Shown: positions 6,861 to 15,363, numbered from the stretch's first letter. The stretch: DNA of 64,000 nt from Neisseria dentiae (GCF_014055005.1 NZ_CP059570.1:372001-436000); one strand, 5' to 3'. The notes: generated by a model from the sequence alone, not told the origin. Translations and numbers: made by a program.

Positions 6861-8234
6861 ATGAATCCGCAACACATCAAACCGGCATTGCTGCAATTTT
6901 TAAGTGCAGACGAAATCTTAGAAGACGCATCCGCCTGGCTGACCGACCAGCGCAGCCGCTATACCGGCACGGCCGATGCGGTGGTGCAGCCCAAAAGCGT
7001 GGCTGCGGTGCGGCAGTTGATGCGGTTTTGTTTTGAAAACCGGATAGCGGTAACGCCGCAGGGCGGCAACACGGGGTTGTGCGGCGCTGCCGTGCCCGAG
7101 GGCGGGGTGTTGCTGAACCTTTCCAAACTCAACCGAATCCGCAGCATCAATTTGGCCGACAATGCCATAACCGTGGATGCGGGCGCGGTGCTGCAAACGG
7201 TGCAGGAAGCGGCGGCGGAGGCGGGGCGGCTGTTTCCGTTGAGTCTGGCCAGCGAAGGGTCGTGCCAAATCGGCGGCAATATCGCCTGCAATGCGGGCGG
7301 ATTGAATGTGTTGCGCTACGGAACCATGCGTGATTTGGTGTTGGGGCTGGAAGTGGTTTTGCCAAACGGCGAATTGGTTTCGCACCTGCACCCGCTGCAC
7401 AAAAACACCACCGGTTATGATTTGCGCCATCTGTTTATCGGCAGCGAAGGCACGCTGGGTGTGATAACGGGGGCAACGTTGAAACTGTTTGCGCTGCCGA
7501 AAACCGTTGAAACCGTGTGGGTGGGGGTGGATTCGATAGAGCGGGCGGTGGAGCTGCTCACGCTGGTGCAGGGCGGTTTTGCCGAGCGTTTGTGCAGCTT
7601 CGAGCTGGTCAGCCGTTTTGCGTTGGCGTTGTCGTCGGATTTCAGCCGCATCGGCCAACCGGTTGATGCGCCGTGGCATATTCTGCTGGAGTTGGCCGAT
7701 TCGATGGAAAGCGGCGGCTTGGGCGAGGAGTTGGCGGAGTTTTTGCTGGCGCACGGTTTCGACAATGCCGTGGCGGCGCAATCCGAAACCGAACGCCAAG
7801 CCTTGTGGACGTTGCGGGAAAATATTTCCGCATCACAGCGCAATCTGGGCGCCAGTATCAAACACGATATTGCGGTGCCGATTGAAAACGTGGCCGGGTT
7901 TGTGGCCGATTGCGAAACTGCGCTTCAAACGGCTTTTTCCGGCATCAATATCGTGGTGTTCGGCCATTTGGGCGACGGCAGCCTGCACTACAACACTTTC
8001 CTGCCCGGCGTGCTGGATAACGGGGTGTATGAATATGAGGATGCGGTGAATGCCGTGGTGTATGAAAACGTGTTGGCCTGCAACGGCACGGTGGCGGCGG
8101 AGCACGGTATCGGCATAGTGAAGAAGCAATGGCTGCCGAGCGTGCGCAGTGCGGCGGAAATCGCATTGATGCGGGCGGTGAAGGCCGAACTTGATCCGCG
8201 CGGCATTATGAACCCGGGCAAATTGCTGCCGTAG
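6861..8234 (+). CDS. FAD-linked 2-hydroxyacid dehydrogenase (GlcD/DLD/D2HGDH family)
   Basis: A 457-aa flavoprotein starting at ATG 6861 (upstream in-frame codons lie in terminator and DUS sequence). An FAD-binding PCMH domain covers the first half (PQGGNTGLCGAAVP, and SEGSCQIGGNIACNAGG for the pyrophosphate region). The C-terminal cap domain carries GHLGDGSLHYN and the closing EHGIGIVKK...NPGKLLP motif. These are hallmarks of the D-lactate / D-2-hydroxyglutarate / glycolate dehydrogenase family, which passes electrons to a quinone or flavoprotein. The exact hydroxyacid cannot be read from the sequence. The gene stands alone, with a DUS-pair terminator about 160 bp downstream. Confidence 0.85.
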   Translation: MNPQHIKPALLQFLSADEILEDASAWLTDQRSRYTGTADAVVQPKSVAAVRQLMRFCFENRIAVTPQGGNTGLCGAAVPEGGVLLNLSKLNRIRSINLADNAITVDAGAVLQTVQEAAAEAGRLFPLSLASEGSCQIGGNIACNAGGLNVLRYGTMRDLVLGLEVVLPNGELVSHLHPLHKNTTGYDLRHLFIGSEGTLGVITGATLKLFALPKTVETVWVGVDSIERAVELLTLVQGGFAERLCSFELVSRFALALSSDFSRIGQPVDAPWHILLELADSMESGGLGEELAEFLLAHGFDNAVAAQSETERQALWTLRENISASQRNLGASIKHDIAVPIENVAGFVADCETALQTAFSGINIVVFGHLGDGSLHYNTFLPGVLDNGVYEYEDAVNAVVYENVLACNGTVAAEHGIGIVKKQWLPSVRSAAEIALMRAVKAELDPRGIMNPGKLLP

Positions 8235-8289
8235 TTTTGTTTCAGACGGCCAAAGGCTTGTGAAAAATTCGGGCAGGCCGTCTGAAATA

Positions 8290-8362
8290 TCCGGCTTGCG
8301 GCCTTTGCGAAGCTAATAACGGTAAATAAACTTTTCTTGGGTTTTGCACAGGTTTCAGCCTG
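8290..8362. repeat. Remnant of a GCAAAGGTTTC-ended repeat
   Basis: GCGAAGCTAATAACGG and the distal TTTTGCACAGGTTTCAGCCTG resemble a diverged right end of the MITE family and the partial copy at 59838-59950. No left end or target duplication is recognisable. Confidence 0.35.
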
Positions 8363-8393
8363 CCAAAATAATCGTTGGCCCGTGAAAAATTTT

Positions 8394-8424
8394 CAGGCCG
8401 TCTGAAATGTTTTCAGACGGCCTG
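8394..8424. terminator. Inverted DUS pair terminator
   Basis: CAGGCCGTCTGAAA and TTTCAGACGGCCTG are separated by 3 nt and followed by TTTTAA. It probably ends the flavoprotein transcript and insulates pflB. Confidence 0.7.
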
Positions 8425-8514
8425 TTTTAATCCGCACAATTTAATTATTTTACGCCTGTTTTTTGCTGCGTAACAGAGTTTGCCCGGCTGTTTTATCCTA
8501 CTACATTTTGTTAC

Positions 8515-8559
8515 CTGATTTATATCAAGTAGTAATTTTGTTTCAATAAAATCGCAGCG
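8515..8559 (+). promoter_or_regulatory. FNR-type box and -10 element of pflB
   Basis: CTGAT-TTAT-ATCAA (8515-8528) matches the FNR consensus TTGAT-N4-ATCAA at 9 of 10 positions. TAAAAT (8547-8552) is a good -10, which puts the start near 8559-8563 and the box centre close to -40. This is the usual layout of an FNR-activated class II promoter, which replaces a -35 element. It implies induction at low oxygen. Confidence 0.75.
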
Positions 8560-8645
8560 CATCCGTCTTGAATAAGTGCTATTCTGTGCCCATTAAGTTT
8601 CATGTAACCCGTTTCTTATCGTTTGAAAAAACAAGGAGTTCAAAA

Positions 8646-10931
8646 ATGGCTACCACCGCACAAGAGCGCCCCGCCGCATGGGCCGGCTTTAAAGCCGGCG
8701 AGTGGGAGAACAGTATTGACGTACGTGATTTTATTCAGAAAAACTACACGCCTTATGAAGGTAACGCCGACTTTTTAGCGCCGGCCACCGAAGCCACCAC
8801 CAAACTGTGGGCCGAAGTGATGGAAGGCATCAAAGTGGAAAACCGCACCCACGAGCCTTATAAAATCGACGCCCAAGTGGTTTCCGGCATCACCAGCCAC
8901 GGCCCTGGCTATATCGACAAAGATTTGGAAACCATCGTCGGCCTGCAAACCGACGAACCGTTGAAACGCTCCATCATGCCTTTCGGCGGCCTGAAAATGG
9001 TGCAGGATTCCTGCAATATCTACCGTGTGGAGCTGAACCCCACCGTAACCGAAATCTTCACCAAATACCGTAAAACCCACAACCAGGGCGTGTTCGACGT
9101 TTACACCCCCGATATCCGCCGCTGCCGCAAATCAGGCGTGCTGACCGGCCTGCCCGATGCTTACGGCCGCGGCCGCATCATCGGCGACTACCGCCGCGTG
9201 GCGTTGTATGGTATCGACCGTTTGATGGCCGACAAAGTGGCGCAGTTCAATTCGCTGCAACCCGATTTGGAAGCCGGTAAAAACTTGGAAGAAGTAATCC
9301 GCCGCCGCGAAGAAATCAACGACCAGCACAAAGCCTTGGGCCAAATGAAAGAAATGGCCGCGAGCTATGGTTTTGATATTTCCGGTCCCGCCAAAAACGC
9401 CCGCGAAGCCGTGCAGTGGACTTACTTCGCCTACTTGGCTGCCGTGAAATCGCAAAACGGCGCCGCCATGTCGTTCGGCCGTGTGGCCACTTTCTTGGAC
9501 ATCTTTATCGAGCGCGACCTGCAAAACGGCACGTTAACCGAAATCGAAGCGCAAGAGCTGATCGATCACTTGGTGATGAAGCTGCGTATGGTACGCTTTT
9601 TGCGCACCCCCGAATACGACCAATTGTTCTCGGGCGACCCGATTTGGGCCACCGAATCCATCGGCGGCATGGGCTTGGACGGCCGCACGCTGGTAACCAA
9701 AAACAGCTTCCGCTTCTTGCACACTCTGTATAACATGGGTCCGTCACCCGAGCCGAACATCACCGTGTTGTGGTCCGAACAGCTGCCCGACGGCTTCAAG
9801 CATTTCTGCGCCAAAGTATCCATCGACACTTCGTCTATCCAATACGAAAACGATGACTTGATGCGCCCCGACTTCAACAGCGACGACTACGCCATTGCCT
9901 GCTGCGTCAGCCCGATGGTGGTCGGCAAACAAATGCAGTTCTTCGGCGCGCGTGCCAACCTGGCCAAAACCCTGCTGTACGCAATCAACGGCGGCGTGGA
10001 CGAAAAATCGAAAGAACAGGTCGGCCCCAAATCCGAGCCGATTCTCGACGAAGTGTTGGATTTCGACACCGTGATGGCGAAAATGGACAACTTTATGGAT
10101 TGGTTGGCCACCCAATACGTTACCGCGTTGAACATCATCCACTACATGCATGACAAATATTCGTATGAAGCCGCGCTGATGGCCCTGCACGACCGCGACA
10201 TCAAACGCACCATGGCCTGCGGTATCGCCGGCTTGTCGGTAGCCGCCGACTCGCTTTCCGCCATCAAATATGCGAAAGTGAAACCCGTGCGCGATGAAAA
10301 CAATATTGCTGTCGATTTTGAAATAGAAGGCGAATACCCGCAGTTCGGTAACAACGACGACCGCGTTGACGACATCGCCTGCGATTTGGTAGAACGCTTC
10401 ATGCGCAAAGTGGCCACCCACCCGATGTACCGCAACGCGATTCCGACCCAATCCGTGCTTACCATCACTTCCAACGTGGTTTACGGCAAAAAAACCGGTA
10501 ACACCCCCGACGGCCGCCGTGCAGGCGCACCGTTCGGCCCCGGCGCCAACCCCATGCACGGCCGCGATGTGAACGGTGCGGTGGCTTCGTTAAGCTCGGT
10601 AGCCAAACTGCCGTTCGAGTTCGCCAAAGACGGTATTTCCTACACCTTCTCGATTGTGCCGGGTGCATTGGGTAAAGACGAGCAATCCCGCGAACGCAAT
10701 CTGGCTGGCCTGATGGACGGTTATTTCCACCACGAAGCCGGCGAAATAGAAGGCGGCCAACACCTGAACGTGAACGTGCTCAACCGCGAAACCCTGATGG
10801 ACGCGATGGAACATCCGGAAAAATATCCGCAGTTAACCATCCGCGTATCCGGTTACGCCGTGCGCTTCAACTCGCTGACCCGCGAGCAGCAGCAAGACGT
10901 GATTACCCGCACCTTTACGGCAAGCATGTAA
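8646..10931 (+). CDS. pflB: Formate acetyltransferase (pyruvate formate-lyase)
   Basis: A 761-aa glycyl-radical enzyme from ATG 8646 behind AAGGAGT. It converts pyruvate and CoA to acetyl-CoA and formate in anaerobic metabolism. The catalytic Cys419-Cys420 pair is in AIACCVSPMVVGK. The radical glycine is in the near-invariant C-terminal RVSGYAVRFNSLT segment, and the protein ends TRTFTASM as in the E. coli enzyme, whose length (760 aa) it matches. The activase gene pflA follows, and the FNR-type promoter upstream fits the biology. PFL is not a standard neisserial enzyme in my knowledge, so it marks a fermentative capacity worth noting. Confidence 0.97.
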   Translation: MATTAQERPAAWAGFKAGEWENSIDVRDFIQKNYTPYEGNADFLAPATEATTKLWAEVMEGIKVENRTHEPYKIDAQVVSGITSHGPGYIDKDLETIVGLQTDEPLKRSIMPFGGLKMVQDSCNIYRVELNPTVTEIFTKYRKTHNQGVFDVYTPDIRRCRKSGVLTGLPDAYGRGRIIGDYRRVALYGIDRLMADKVAQFNSLQPDLEAGKNLEEVIRRREEINDQHKALGQMKEMAASYGFDISGPAKNAREAVQWTYFAYLAAVKSQNGAAMSFGRVATFLDIFIERDLQNGTLTEIEAQELIDHLVMKLRMVRFLRTPEYDQLFSGDPIWATESIGGMGLDGRTLVTKNSFRFLHTLYNMGPSPEPNITVLWSEQLPDGFKHFCAKVSIDTSSIQYENDDLMRPDFNSDDYAIACCVSPMVVGKQMQFFGARANLAKTLLYAINGGVDEKSKEQVGPKSEPILDEVLDFDTVMAKMDNFMDWLATQYVTALNIIHYMHDKYSYEAALMALHDRDIKRTMACGIAGLSVAADSLSAIKYAKVKPVRDENNIAVDFEIEGEYPQFGNNDDRVDDIACDLVERFMRKVATHPMYRNAIPTQSVLTITSNVVYGKKTGNTPDGRRAGAPFGPGANPMHGRDVNGAVASLSSVAKLPFEFAKDGISYTFSIVPGALGKDEQSRERNLAGLMDGYFHHEAGEIEGGQHLNVNVLNRETLMDAMEHPEKYPQLTIRVSGYAVRFNSLTREQQQDVITRTFTASM

Positions 10932-10954
10932 TCCGGTTCGGGGTTCGTTATCAA

Positions 10955-10983
10955 AATGCCGGGTTTGCAGCCCGGCATTTTTT
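10955..10983 (+). terminator. Intrinsic terminator/attenuator between pflB and pflA
   Basis: AATGCCGGG-TTTGCAG-CCCGGCATTTTTT is a strong hairpin with a T tract, 24 bp after pflB. It probably lowers pflA expression relative to pflB, as only catalytic amounts of activase are needed. Confidence 0.85.
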
Positions 10984-11084
10984 CAGACGGCTTGGGGTAA
11001 AATACATTCAGGCCGTCTGAAACCCGTTTTCCCCGACACTCTACGCCCTATGTAATTCCAACAAAACCAAAAAAGCAAACCGCC

Positions 11085-11885
11085 ATGCAAACCTACACCA
11101 TCAAACCCGAAAACGAACACCACGAAGGCCACCGCGGCTACCACGGCACCGCCATCGTGCATTCCATCGAATCCTGCGGCACGGTCGACGGCCCCGGCCT
11201 GCGCTTCGTGCTGTTTCTGCAAGGCTGCCTGATGCGCTGCCTCTATTGCCACAACCGCGACACCTGGGATATGCACACCGACAAAGCGCAAGAGCTGACC
11301 GTGGAGCAGGTGATGAAGCAGGTGCTGTCATACCGCCACTATCTCAAAGCCACCGGTGGCGGCGTAACCGCAACCGGCGGCGAGCCGCTGCTGCAATACG
11401 AATTTCTGCGCGACTGGTTCACCGCCTGCCGCGAACACGACATCCACACCTGCCTCGACACCAACGGCTACGCCCTGCATTACGACGAAATTCTCGACGA
11501 CCTGCTCGACCACACCAATCTGGTGATGCTCGACCTGAAACAGATTGATCCCGAAATCCACAAAGTTTTGGTGGGCATTCCCAACACCAAAACCCTCAAC
11601 TTCGCCCGCTATCTGGCCGAGCGCAACCAGCCCACGCGCGTGCGCTACGTGATTGTGCCCGGCTACACCGACGACGAACGCTCGGCCAACCTGCTCGGCG
11701 AATTTATTGGCGGCATGGAAAACGTGGAAACCGTGGAGCTTCTGCCGTATCACGAACTGGGCGCGCACAAATGGGAGCTGTGCGGCGACGAATACAAACT
11801 CAAGGGCGTGCATCCGCCGCCCAAAGAAACCGTTTTGAAAATCAAAGAAATTTTAGAAGGCTACGGCAAAAACATTATCCTGTGA
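11085..11885 (+). CDS. pflA: Pyruvate formate-lyase 1-activating enzyme
   Basis: A 266-aa radical SAM enzyme that installs the glycyl radical on PflB. The iron-sulphur motif CLMRCLYC (Cys48, Cys52, Cys55) is complete. GTVDGPGLRFV, YCHNRDTWD and TATGGEPLLQYEF are typical PflA blocks. It has about 20 more N-terminal residues than E. coli PflA (Glu/His-rich, HHEGHRGYHG), which may be an upstream start choice. It lies 153 bp after pflB, past a hairpin terminator, so it is expressed by readthrough or from a weak local promoter. Confidence 0.95.
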   Translation: MQTYTIKPENEHHEGHRGYHGTAIVHSIESCGTVDGPGLRFVLFLQGCLMRCLYCHNRDTWDMHTDKAQELTVEQVMKQVLSYRHYLKATGGGVTATGGEPLLQYEFLRDWFTACREHDIHTCLDTNGYALHYDEILDDLLDHTNLVMLDLKQIDPEIHKVLVGIPNTKTLNFARYLAERNQPTRVRYVIVPGYTDDERSANLLGEFIGGMENVETVELLPYHELGAHKWELCGDEYKLKGVHPPPKETVLKIKEILEGYGKNIIL

Positions 11886-11901
11886 GCCTTTAAAACGCTT
11901 G

Positions 11902-11946
11902 AGGCCGTCTGAAAGCAGAAAACAGCATGGTTTTTTCAGACGGCCT
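11902..11946 (+). terminator. Inverted DUS pair terminator after pflA
   Basis: AGGCCGTCTGAAA and TTTCAGACGGCCT face each other across 19 nt; the loop ends in a T run. Confidence 0.6.
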
Positions 11947-11996
11947 GATGGTTTTGTGAAATCCGTTTCCATATGATTACCGTCTATTTATTACCG

Positions 11997-12078
11997 TCAT
12001 ACTCGGGCTTGACCCGAGTATCTTTTATTTTCTTGATTTCCCTGCCAAAAGAGAATACTTGGGCAGGACGGAACACAA
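11997..12078. repeat. Half-decayed CGGGCTTGACCCG palindrome element
   Basis: The left arm CGTCATACTCGGGCTTGACC is intact. The right arm (AGAATACTTGGGCAGGACGG) is diverged. It belongs to the family described at 41470-41557. Confidence 0.65.
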
Positions 12079-12120
12079 ACTTTTGGCAACCCGGTAACTT
12101 TGGCAGTTTGCAAAAACAAC

Positions 12121-12325
12121 AGCCTGAGACCTTTGCAAAAATACCTTAAGGCCGTCTGAAATGCTTAAATCCCGTCATTCCCGCGTAGGCGGGAATCCAG
12201 ATGGAAATATTGAAGCATTGATTAAACAAATACTTGGATGCCAAGCGTCTGGATTCCCGCCTACGCGGGAATGACGGGAAATAAATTTTTTGTGATGTTT
12301 TTTAATTTTGCAAAGGTCTCAGCCT
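12121..12325. mobile_element. 195-bp dRS3-containing MITE with 5-bp target duplication AGCCT
   Basis: The body 12126-12320 starts GAGACCTTTGCAAAA and ends TTTTGCAAAGGTCTC, a perfect 15-bp inverted terminus. AGCCT lies directly outside both ends. Inside are one uptake sequence, dRS3 repeats at 12177-12196 and 12253-12272, and no open frame. Four further copies of 191-197 bp are in this window. The termini resemble, from memory, those of IS1106-type (IS5 family) neisserial elements, which could supply the transposase. Confidence 0.8.
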
Positions 12326-12364
12326 GATGCTTGGGTAAAAAAGCTGGCAATCCCGCCGTTTTTC

Positions 12365-12393
12365 TTGACAAACCAAGCCGTTGCTAAGATAAT
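12365..12393 (+). promoter_or_regulatory. Sigma-70 promoter of the rpsU-dnaG-rpoD operon
   Basis: TTGACA (12365-12370), a 17-bp spacer and GATAAT (12388-12393) form a near-consensus promoter. Transcription would start near 12400 and leave a leader of about 200 nt before rpsU. Confidence 0.75.
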
Positions 12394-12399
12394 CCGCCA

Positions 12400-12602
12400 A
12401 TTCTTTTGCCGCCGTTCGAATACGGCGGGTAATTTTTACGGCAGCCCGCTGCTGCCGTGCCGTTAGGAGGTGATGTTTACATCACGGCGCGTATCCCGCC
12501 ATGCCGGTTCCGGCGCAACCTGCGATACACCCAAACCGATTTCCGAGGCCGTCTGAAAACAAAGCGGCGGCCCGTAACCTGATTTTTATTAAGGAATAAA
12601 AA
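12400..12602 (+). promoter_or_regulatory. Structured rpsU leader with three hairpins and a strong SD
   Basis: Three hairpins follow each other: CCGCCGT/ACGGCGG (12409-12428, then ATTTTTA), ACGGCAG/CTGCCGT (about 12438-12458) and GTGATG/CATCAC (12470-12485). The third overlaps TTAGGAGGTGATG, an unusually long complement to the 16S rRNA 3' end, before ATG 12473. That ATG opens a 25-30 codon frame ending at the TGA of the uptake sequence near 12556. The SD-ATG spacing is very short, so translation is doubtful. The arrangement suggests leader control of the operon. Confidence 0.45.
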
Positions 12603-12815
12603 ATGCCTGCTATCCGTGTAAAAGAAAACGAACCTTTTGAAGTTGCCATGCGCCGTTTCAAACGCGCTGTGGAAAAAACCGGCCTGCTCACCGAGCTGCG
12701 CGCCCGAGAAGCCTACGAAAAGCCGACCACCGAGCGCAAACGCAAAAAAGCCGCTGCCGCCAAACGCCTGCAAAAACGCCTGCGCAGCCAGCAACTGCCC
12801 CCGAAACTCTACTAA
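12603..12815 (+). CDS. rpsU: 30S ribosomal protein S21
   Basis: A 70-aa basic protein with the S21 hallmark start MPAIRVKENEPFEVAMRRFK and a Lys/Arg-rich C-terminus. It binds the 30S platform near the 3' end of 16S rRNA and is needed for initiation on natural mRNAs. AAGGAATAAAAA precedes the start. It is the first gene of the macromolecular synthesis group rpsU-yqeY-dnaG-rpoD. A hairpin terminator follows, which normally lets only part of transcription reach dnaG. Confidence 0.98.
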   Translation: MPAIRVKENEPFEVAMRRFKRAVEKTGLLTELRAREAYEKPTTERKRKKAAAAKRLQKRLRSQQLPPKLY

Positions 12816-12852
12816 TCCGCCGCACTCTATTGTGATGCGATAAAAGCAATAC

Positions 12853-12884
12853 ACACCGTAAGGCTTCGGCCTTGCGGTGTTTTT
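12853..12884 (+). terminator. Intrinsic terminator after rpsU
   Basis: ACACCGTAAGGC-TTCG-GCCTTGCGGTGT, a 12-bp stem with a UUCG-type tetraloop and TTTT. It likely sets the ratio of S21 to primase and sigma factor. Confidence 0.85.
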
Positions 12885-13067
12885 GGCTTTGTATGGCCGC
12901 CCGCCTGCATACCGAAACGTTGGCGATGTAAGCTGCCGGCGTGAAAAAACGTCAAACCTTATACGGCAGGCCGGGTTTCACAAGCCGCAGGCCGTCTGAA
13001 AACTTGATTTTTTACCGGGCGGCACCATTGAAGCCATACCGATTGTTTAATTTAACCGAGCGATACC

Positions 13068-13514
13068 ATGAGCCTGAAAGCCCGACTTGCCGAAGATATG
13101 AAAACCGCCATGCGCGCCAAAGACAGCGTAACGCTTTCCACCGTGCGCCTGATCAACGCCGCCGTCAAACAGTTTGAAGTGGACGAACGCACGGAAGCCG
13201 ACGATGCCAAAGTGGTGGCCATCATCACCAAAATGGTCAAACAGCGCAACGACAGCGCGAAAATCTACACCGATGCCGGCCGCAGCGATTTGGCCGACAA
13301 AGAAAACGCCGAAACCGAAGTGCTCAAGCGCTATCTGCCGCAGATGATGTCGGCAGAGGAAATCCGCGCCGCCGTAGCAGAGGCCGTGGCCGAAACCGGT
13401 GCCGCCGGCATGGCCGATATGGGCAAAGTGATGGGCGTTTTGAAAACCCGCCTGGCAGGCAAAGCCGATATGGGCGAAGTGAATAAAGCGTTGAAAGCGG
13501 TGTTGGCGGCCTGA
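13068..13514 (+). CDS. yqeY: GatB/YqeY domain-containing protein
   Basis: A 148-aa stand-alone YqeY domain protein of normal length (MSLKARLAEDMKTAMRAKDS ... LKRYLPQMMS ... GKVMGVLK). The domain is related to the tail of the GatB subunit of the tRNA amidotransferase and is thought to bind tRNA, but its cellular role is not settled. Its place between rpsU and dnaG is conserved in many proteobacteria. The Shine-Dalgarno is weak. Confidence 0.92.
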   Translation: MSLKARLAEDMKTAMRAKDSVTLSTVRLINAAVKQFEVDERTEADDAKVVAIITKMVKQRNDSAKIYTDAGRSDLADKENAETEVLKRYLPQMMSAEEIRAAVAEAVAETGAAGMADMGKVMGVLKTRLAGKADMGEVNKALKAVLAA

Positions 13515-13524
13515 TTGCCGAACA

Positions 13525-13574
13525 AGGCCGTCTGAAACGGGGTGCGGCTTGGCCGCCGCTTTTTCAGACGGCCG
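13525..13574 (+). terminator. Inverted DUS pair between yqeY and dnaG
   Basis: AAGGCCGTCTGAAA and TTTTTCAGACGGCC face each other across about 22 nt within the operon. It may act as an attenuator rather than a full terminator. Confidence 0.45.
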
Positions 13575-13587
13575 CAGATAAAAAACC

Positions 13588-15363
13588 ATGATACCCAGCG
13601 AATTTATAGACGAGCTGCTGGCCAAAGTCGATATCGTCGATATTATCGACGAGCATGTGCCGCTGAAAAAAGGCGGTGCCAACTATATGGCCTGCTGCCC
13701 GTTTCACAAAGAAAAATCGCCGTCGTTTTCGGTGAGCCCGCAGAAGCAGTTTTACCACTGCTTCGGTTGCGGCGCGCACGGCACGGCCATCGGTTTTATT
13801 ATGGAGTATCAGGGGTTGAGCTTTACCGAAGCCGTGCAGTATCTGGCCGACCGCACGGGTTTGACCGTGCCGCGTACGCACGCCCGGCAGGACAACCCCG
13901 AACAGCGCGCCGAGCGTAAGAAAAAACAGCAAACGCTGGAAGAAACCACCGAGGCCGCCGCCGCTTTTTACCGGGGCCGTCTGAAGCAGGATGCGCGCGC
14001 GCAGGAATACCTGCACAAACGCGGCCTGAGCGCCGAAATCATCGAGCATTACGGCCTGGGCTACGCGCCCGACGGCTGGCAGCCGCTGGCGCAGGTGTTC
14101 CAGCCCTATCCCAACACCCCGCTGGTGGAAAGCGGCATGGTGGTGGAAAAAGACGGCAAACATTACGACCGCTTCCGCGACCGCATCATGTTTCCGATAC
14201 GGAACCCGCGCGGGCAGGTTATCGGCTTCGGCGCCCGCGTGCTCGACAAAGGCGAGCCGAAATACCTCAACTCGCCCGAAACGCCGCTGTTCGACAAAGG
14301 CCGCAATCTCTACGGCCTGCACGAAAGCCGCGCCGCCATCAAAGAAGCGGGGCGTATTCTGGTGGTGGAAGGCTATATGGACGTGGTGGCGCTGGCGCAG
14401 TTCGGCATCGGCTACGGCGTGGCTGCGCTCGGCACCGCCACCACCGCCGAGCATGTGAAAATCCTGATGCGGCAAACCGACAGCATTTATTTCTGTTTCG
14501 ACGGCGACAGGGCAGGGCGCAAGGCCGCATGGCGCGCACTCGAAAACGCGCTGCCGCAGCTGAAAGACGGCAAAACGCTGCATTTTTTGTTTCTGCCCGA
14601 AGAGCACGACCCCGACAGCTACATCCGCGCCTATGGCAAAGCGCAGTTTGAAGATGCGCTGCTCAACCAAAGCAAACCCCTGTCGGCCTATTTTTGGGAA
14701 CAGCTTTCAGACGGCCTCAACCTGAACACGCAAGAAGGCAAGGCCGAGCTGGTGAAAACCAGCGCCCCGCTGCTCGCCCAGATTACCGCCCCCGCGTTAT
14801 CCTTTCTGCTGAAACAGGAGCTGGGCGACAAAGTGGGCATCGACCCCGCCAACCTTGCCCGCCTGCTGGGGCAGGAAGCGCCCAAGCAGCATGTGAAGCA
14901 GAAAAGCTACAAGCTGCCGCAGGAAACCTTTAGGCAGCCGCAGATGTCCACTCTGGTAGAGCGGCAGATACGCAGCCTCTTGATAAATCCCGCATGGGCT
15001 GCATATATAGAGTTGCCCGAATATCTGAACCTTAGCGGCGATTTCGCCTGCCTGGCCAACCTTGCCGAGCTGATCAACAGCAGAAAAGAGCCGCCGGGCA
15101 GCGCACAGATTTTGGAACATATGCGCGGCACGCCCCACGAAGCCACCGTCAGCCGCATTTTCCAAAACATGCAGCACGGCGCGGAAGAGCTGGAAAGCAG
15201 CAGCGAAGAAGATTGCGAAAGTTTCAAACTCGGCATGAAAAAGCTGCTGAATGAGTTAAAATACGCCCAAATTGAAATGCTGAAACAAAAAAACCGGCAG
15301 GGCGGTTTGAGCGAAAGCGAAAAAAAACTGCTGCTGGCCTTATTAACGCCCGCAGCGCATTGA
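13588..15363 (+). CDS. dnaG: DNA primase
   Basis: A 591-aa primase that makes RNA primers at the replication fork. An N-terminal zinc-ribbon (CCPFHKEKSPSFSV...HCFGCG, about residues 33-60) is followed by the catalytic core, with a TOPRIM domain (VVEGYMDVVALAQ and FCFDGDRAGRKAA) holding the metal-binding acidic residues. The C-terminal helicase-binding domain covers the last 130 residues. An uptake sequence lies in frame at 14706-14717 and is read as LSDGL. It is third in the rpsU operon. Confidence 0.97.
   Translation: MIPSEFIDELLAKVDIVDIIDEHVPLKKGGANYMACCPFHKEKSPSFSVSPQKQFYHCFGCGAHGTAIGFIMEYQGLSFTEAVQYLADRTGLTVPRTHARQDNPEQRAERKKKQQTLEETTEAAAAFYRGRLKQDARAQEYLHKRGLSAEIIEHYGLGYAPDGWQPLAQVFQPYPNTPLVESGMVVEKDGKHYDRFRDRIMFPIRNPRGQVIGFGARVLDKGEPKYLNSPETPLFDKGRNLYGLHESRAAIKEAGRILVVEGYMDVVALAQFGIGYGVAALGTATTAEHVKILMRQTDSIYFCFDGDRAGRKAAWRALENALPQLKDGKTLHFLFLPEEHDPDSYIRAYGKAQFEDALLNQSKPLSAYFWEQLSDGLNLNTQEGKAELVKTSAPLLAQITAPALSFLLKQELGDKVGIDPANLARLLGQEAPKQHVKQKSYKLPQETFRQPQMSTLVERQIRSLLINPAWAAYIELPEYLNLSGDFACLANLAELINSRKEPPGSAQILEHMRGTPHEATVSRIFQNMQHGAEELESSSEEDCESFKLGMKKLLNELKYAQIEMLKQKNRQGGLSESEKKLLLALLTPAAH

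Noticed and set aside
6918..7799. 293-codon open frame on the minus strand
   Set aside because: It is antisense to the FAD-linked dehydrogenase, with His/Arg-rich composition and no family resemblance.
12121..12325. Reading the dRS3 pairs as phage attachment sites of an integrated prophage
   Set aside because: The DNA between dRS3 copies is only about 60-80 bp and noncoding, and the outer inverted ends with target duplications fit a MITE better.
13564..14670. 368-codon open frame on the minus strand
   Set aside because: It is antisense to dnaG and shows typical shadow composition (Val/His/Phe/Ala-rich), with no start signal.
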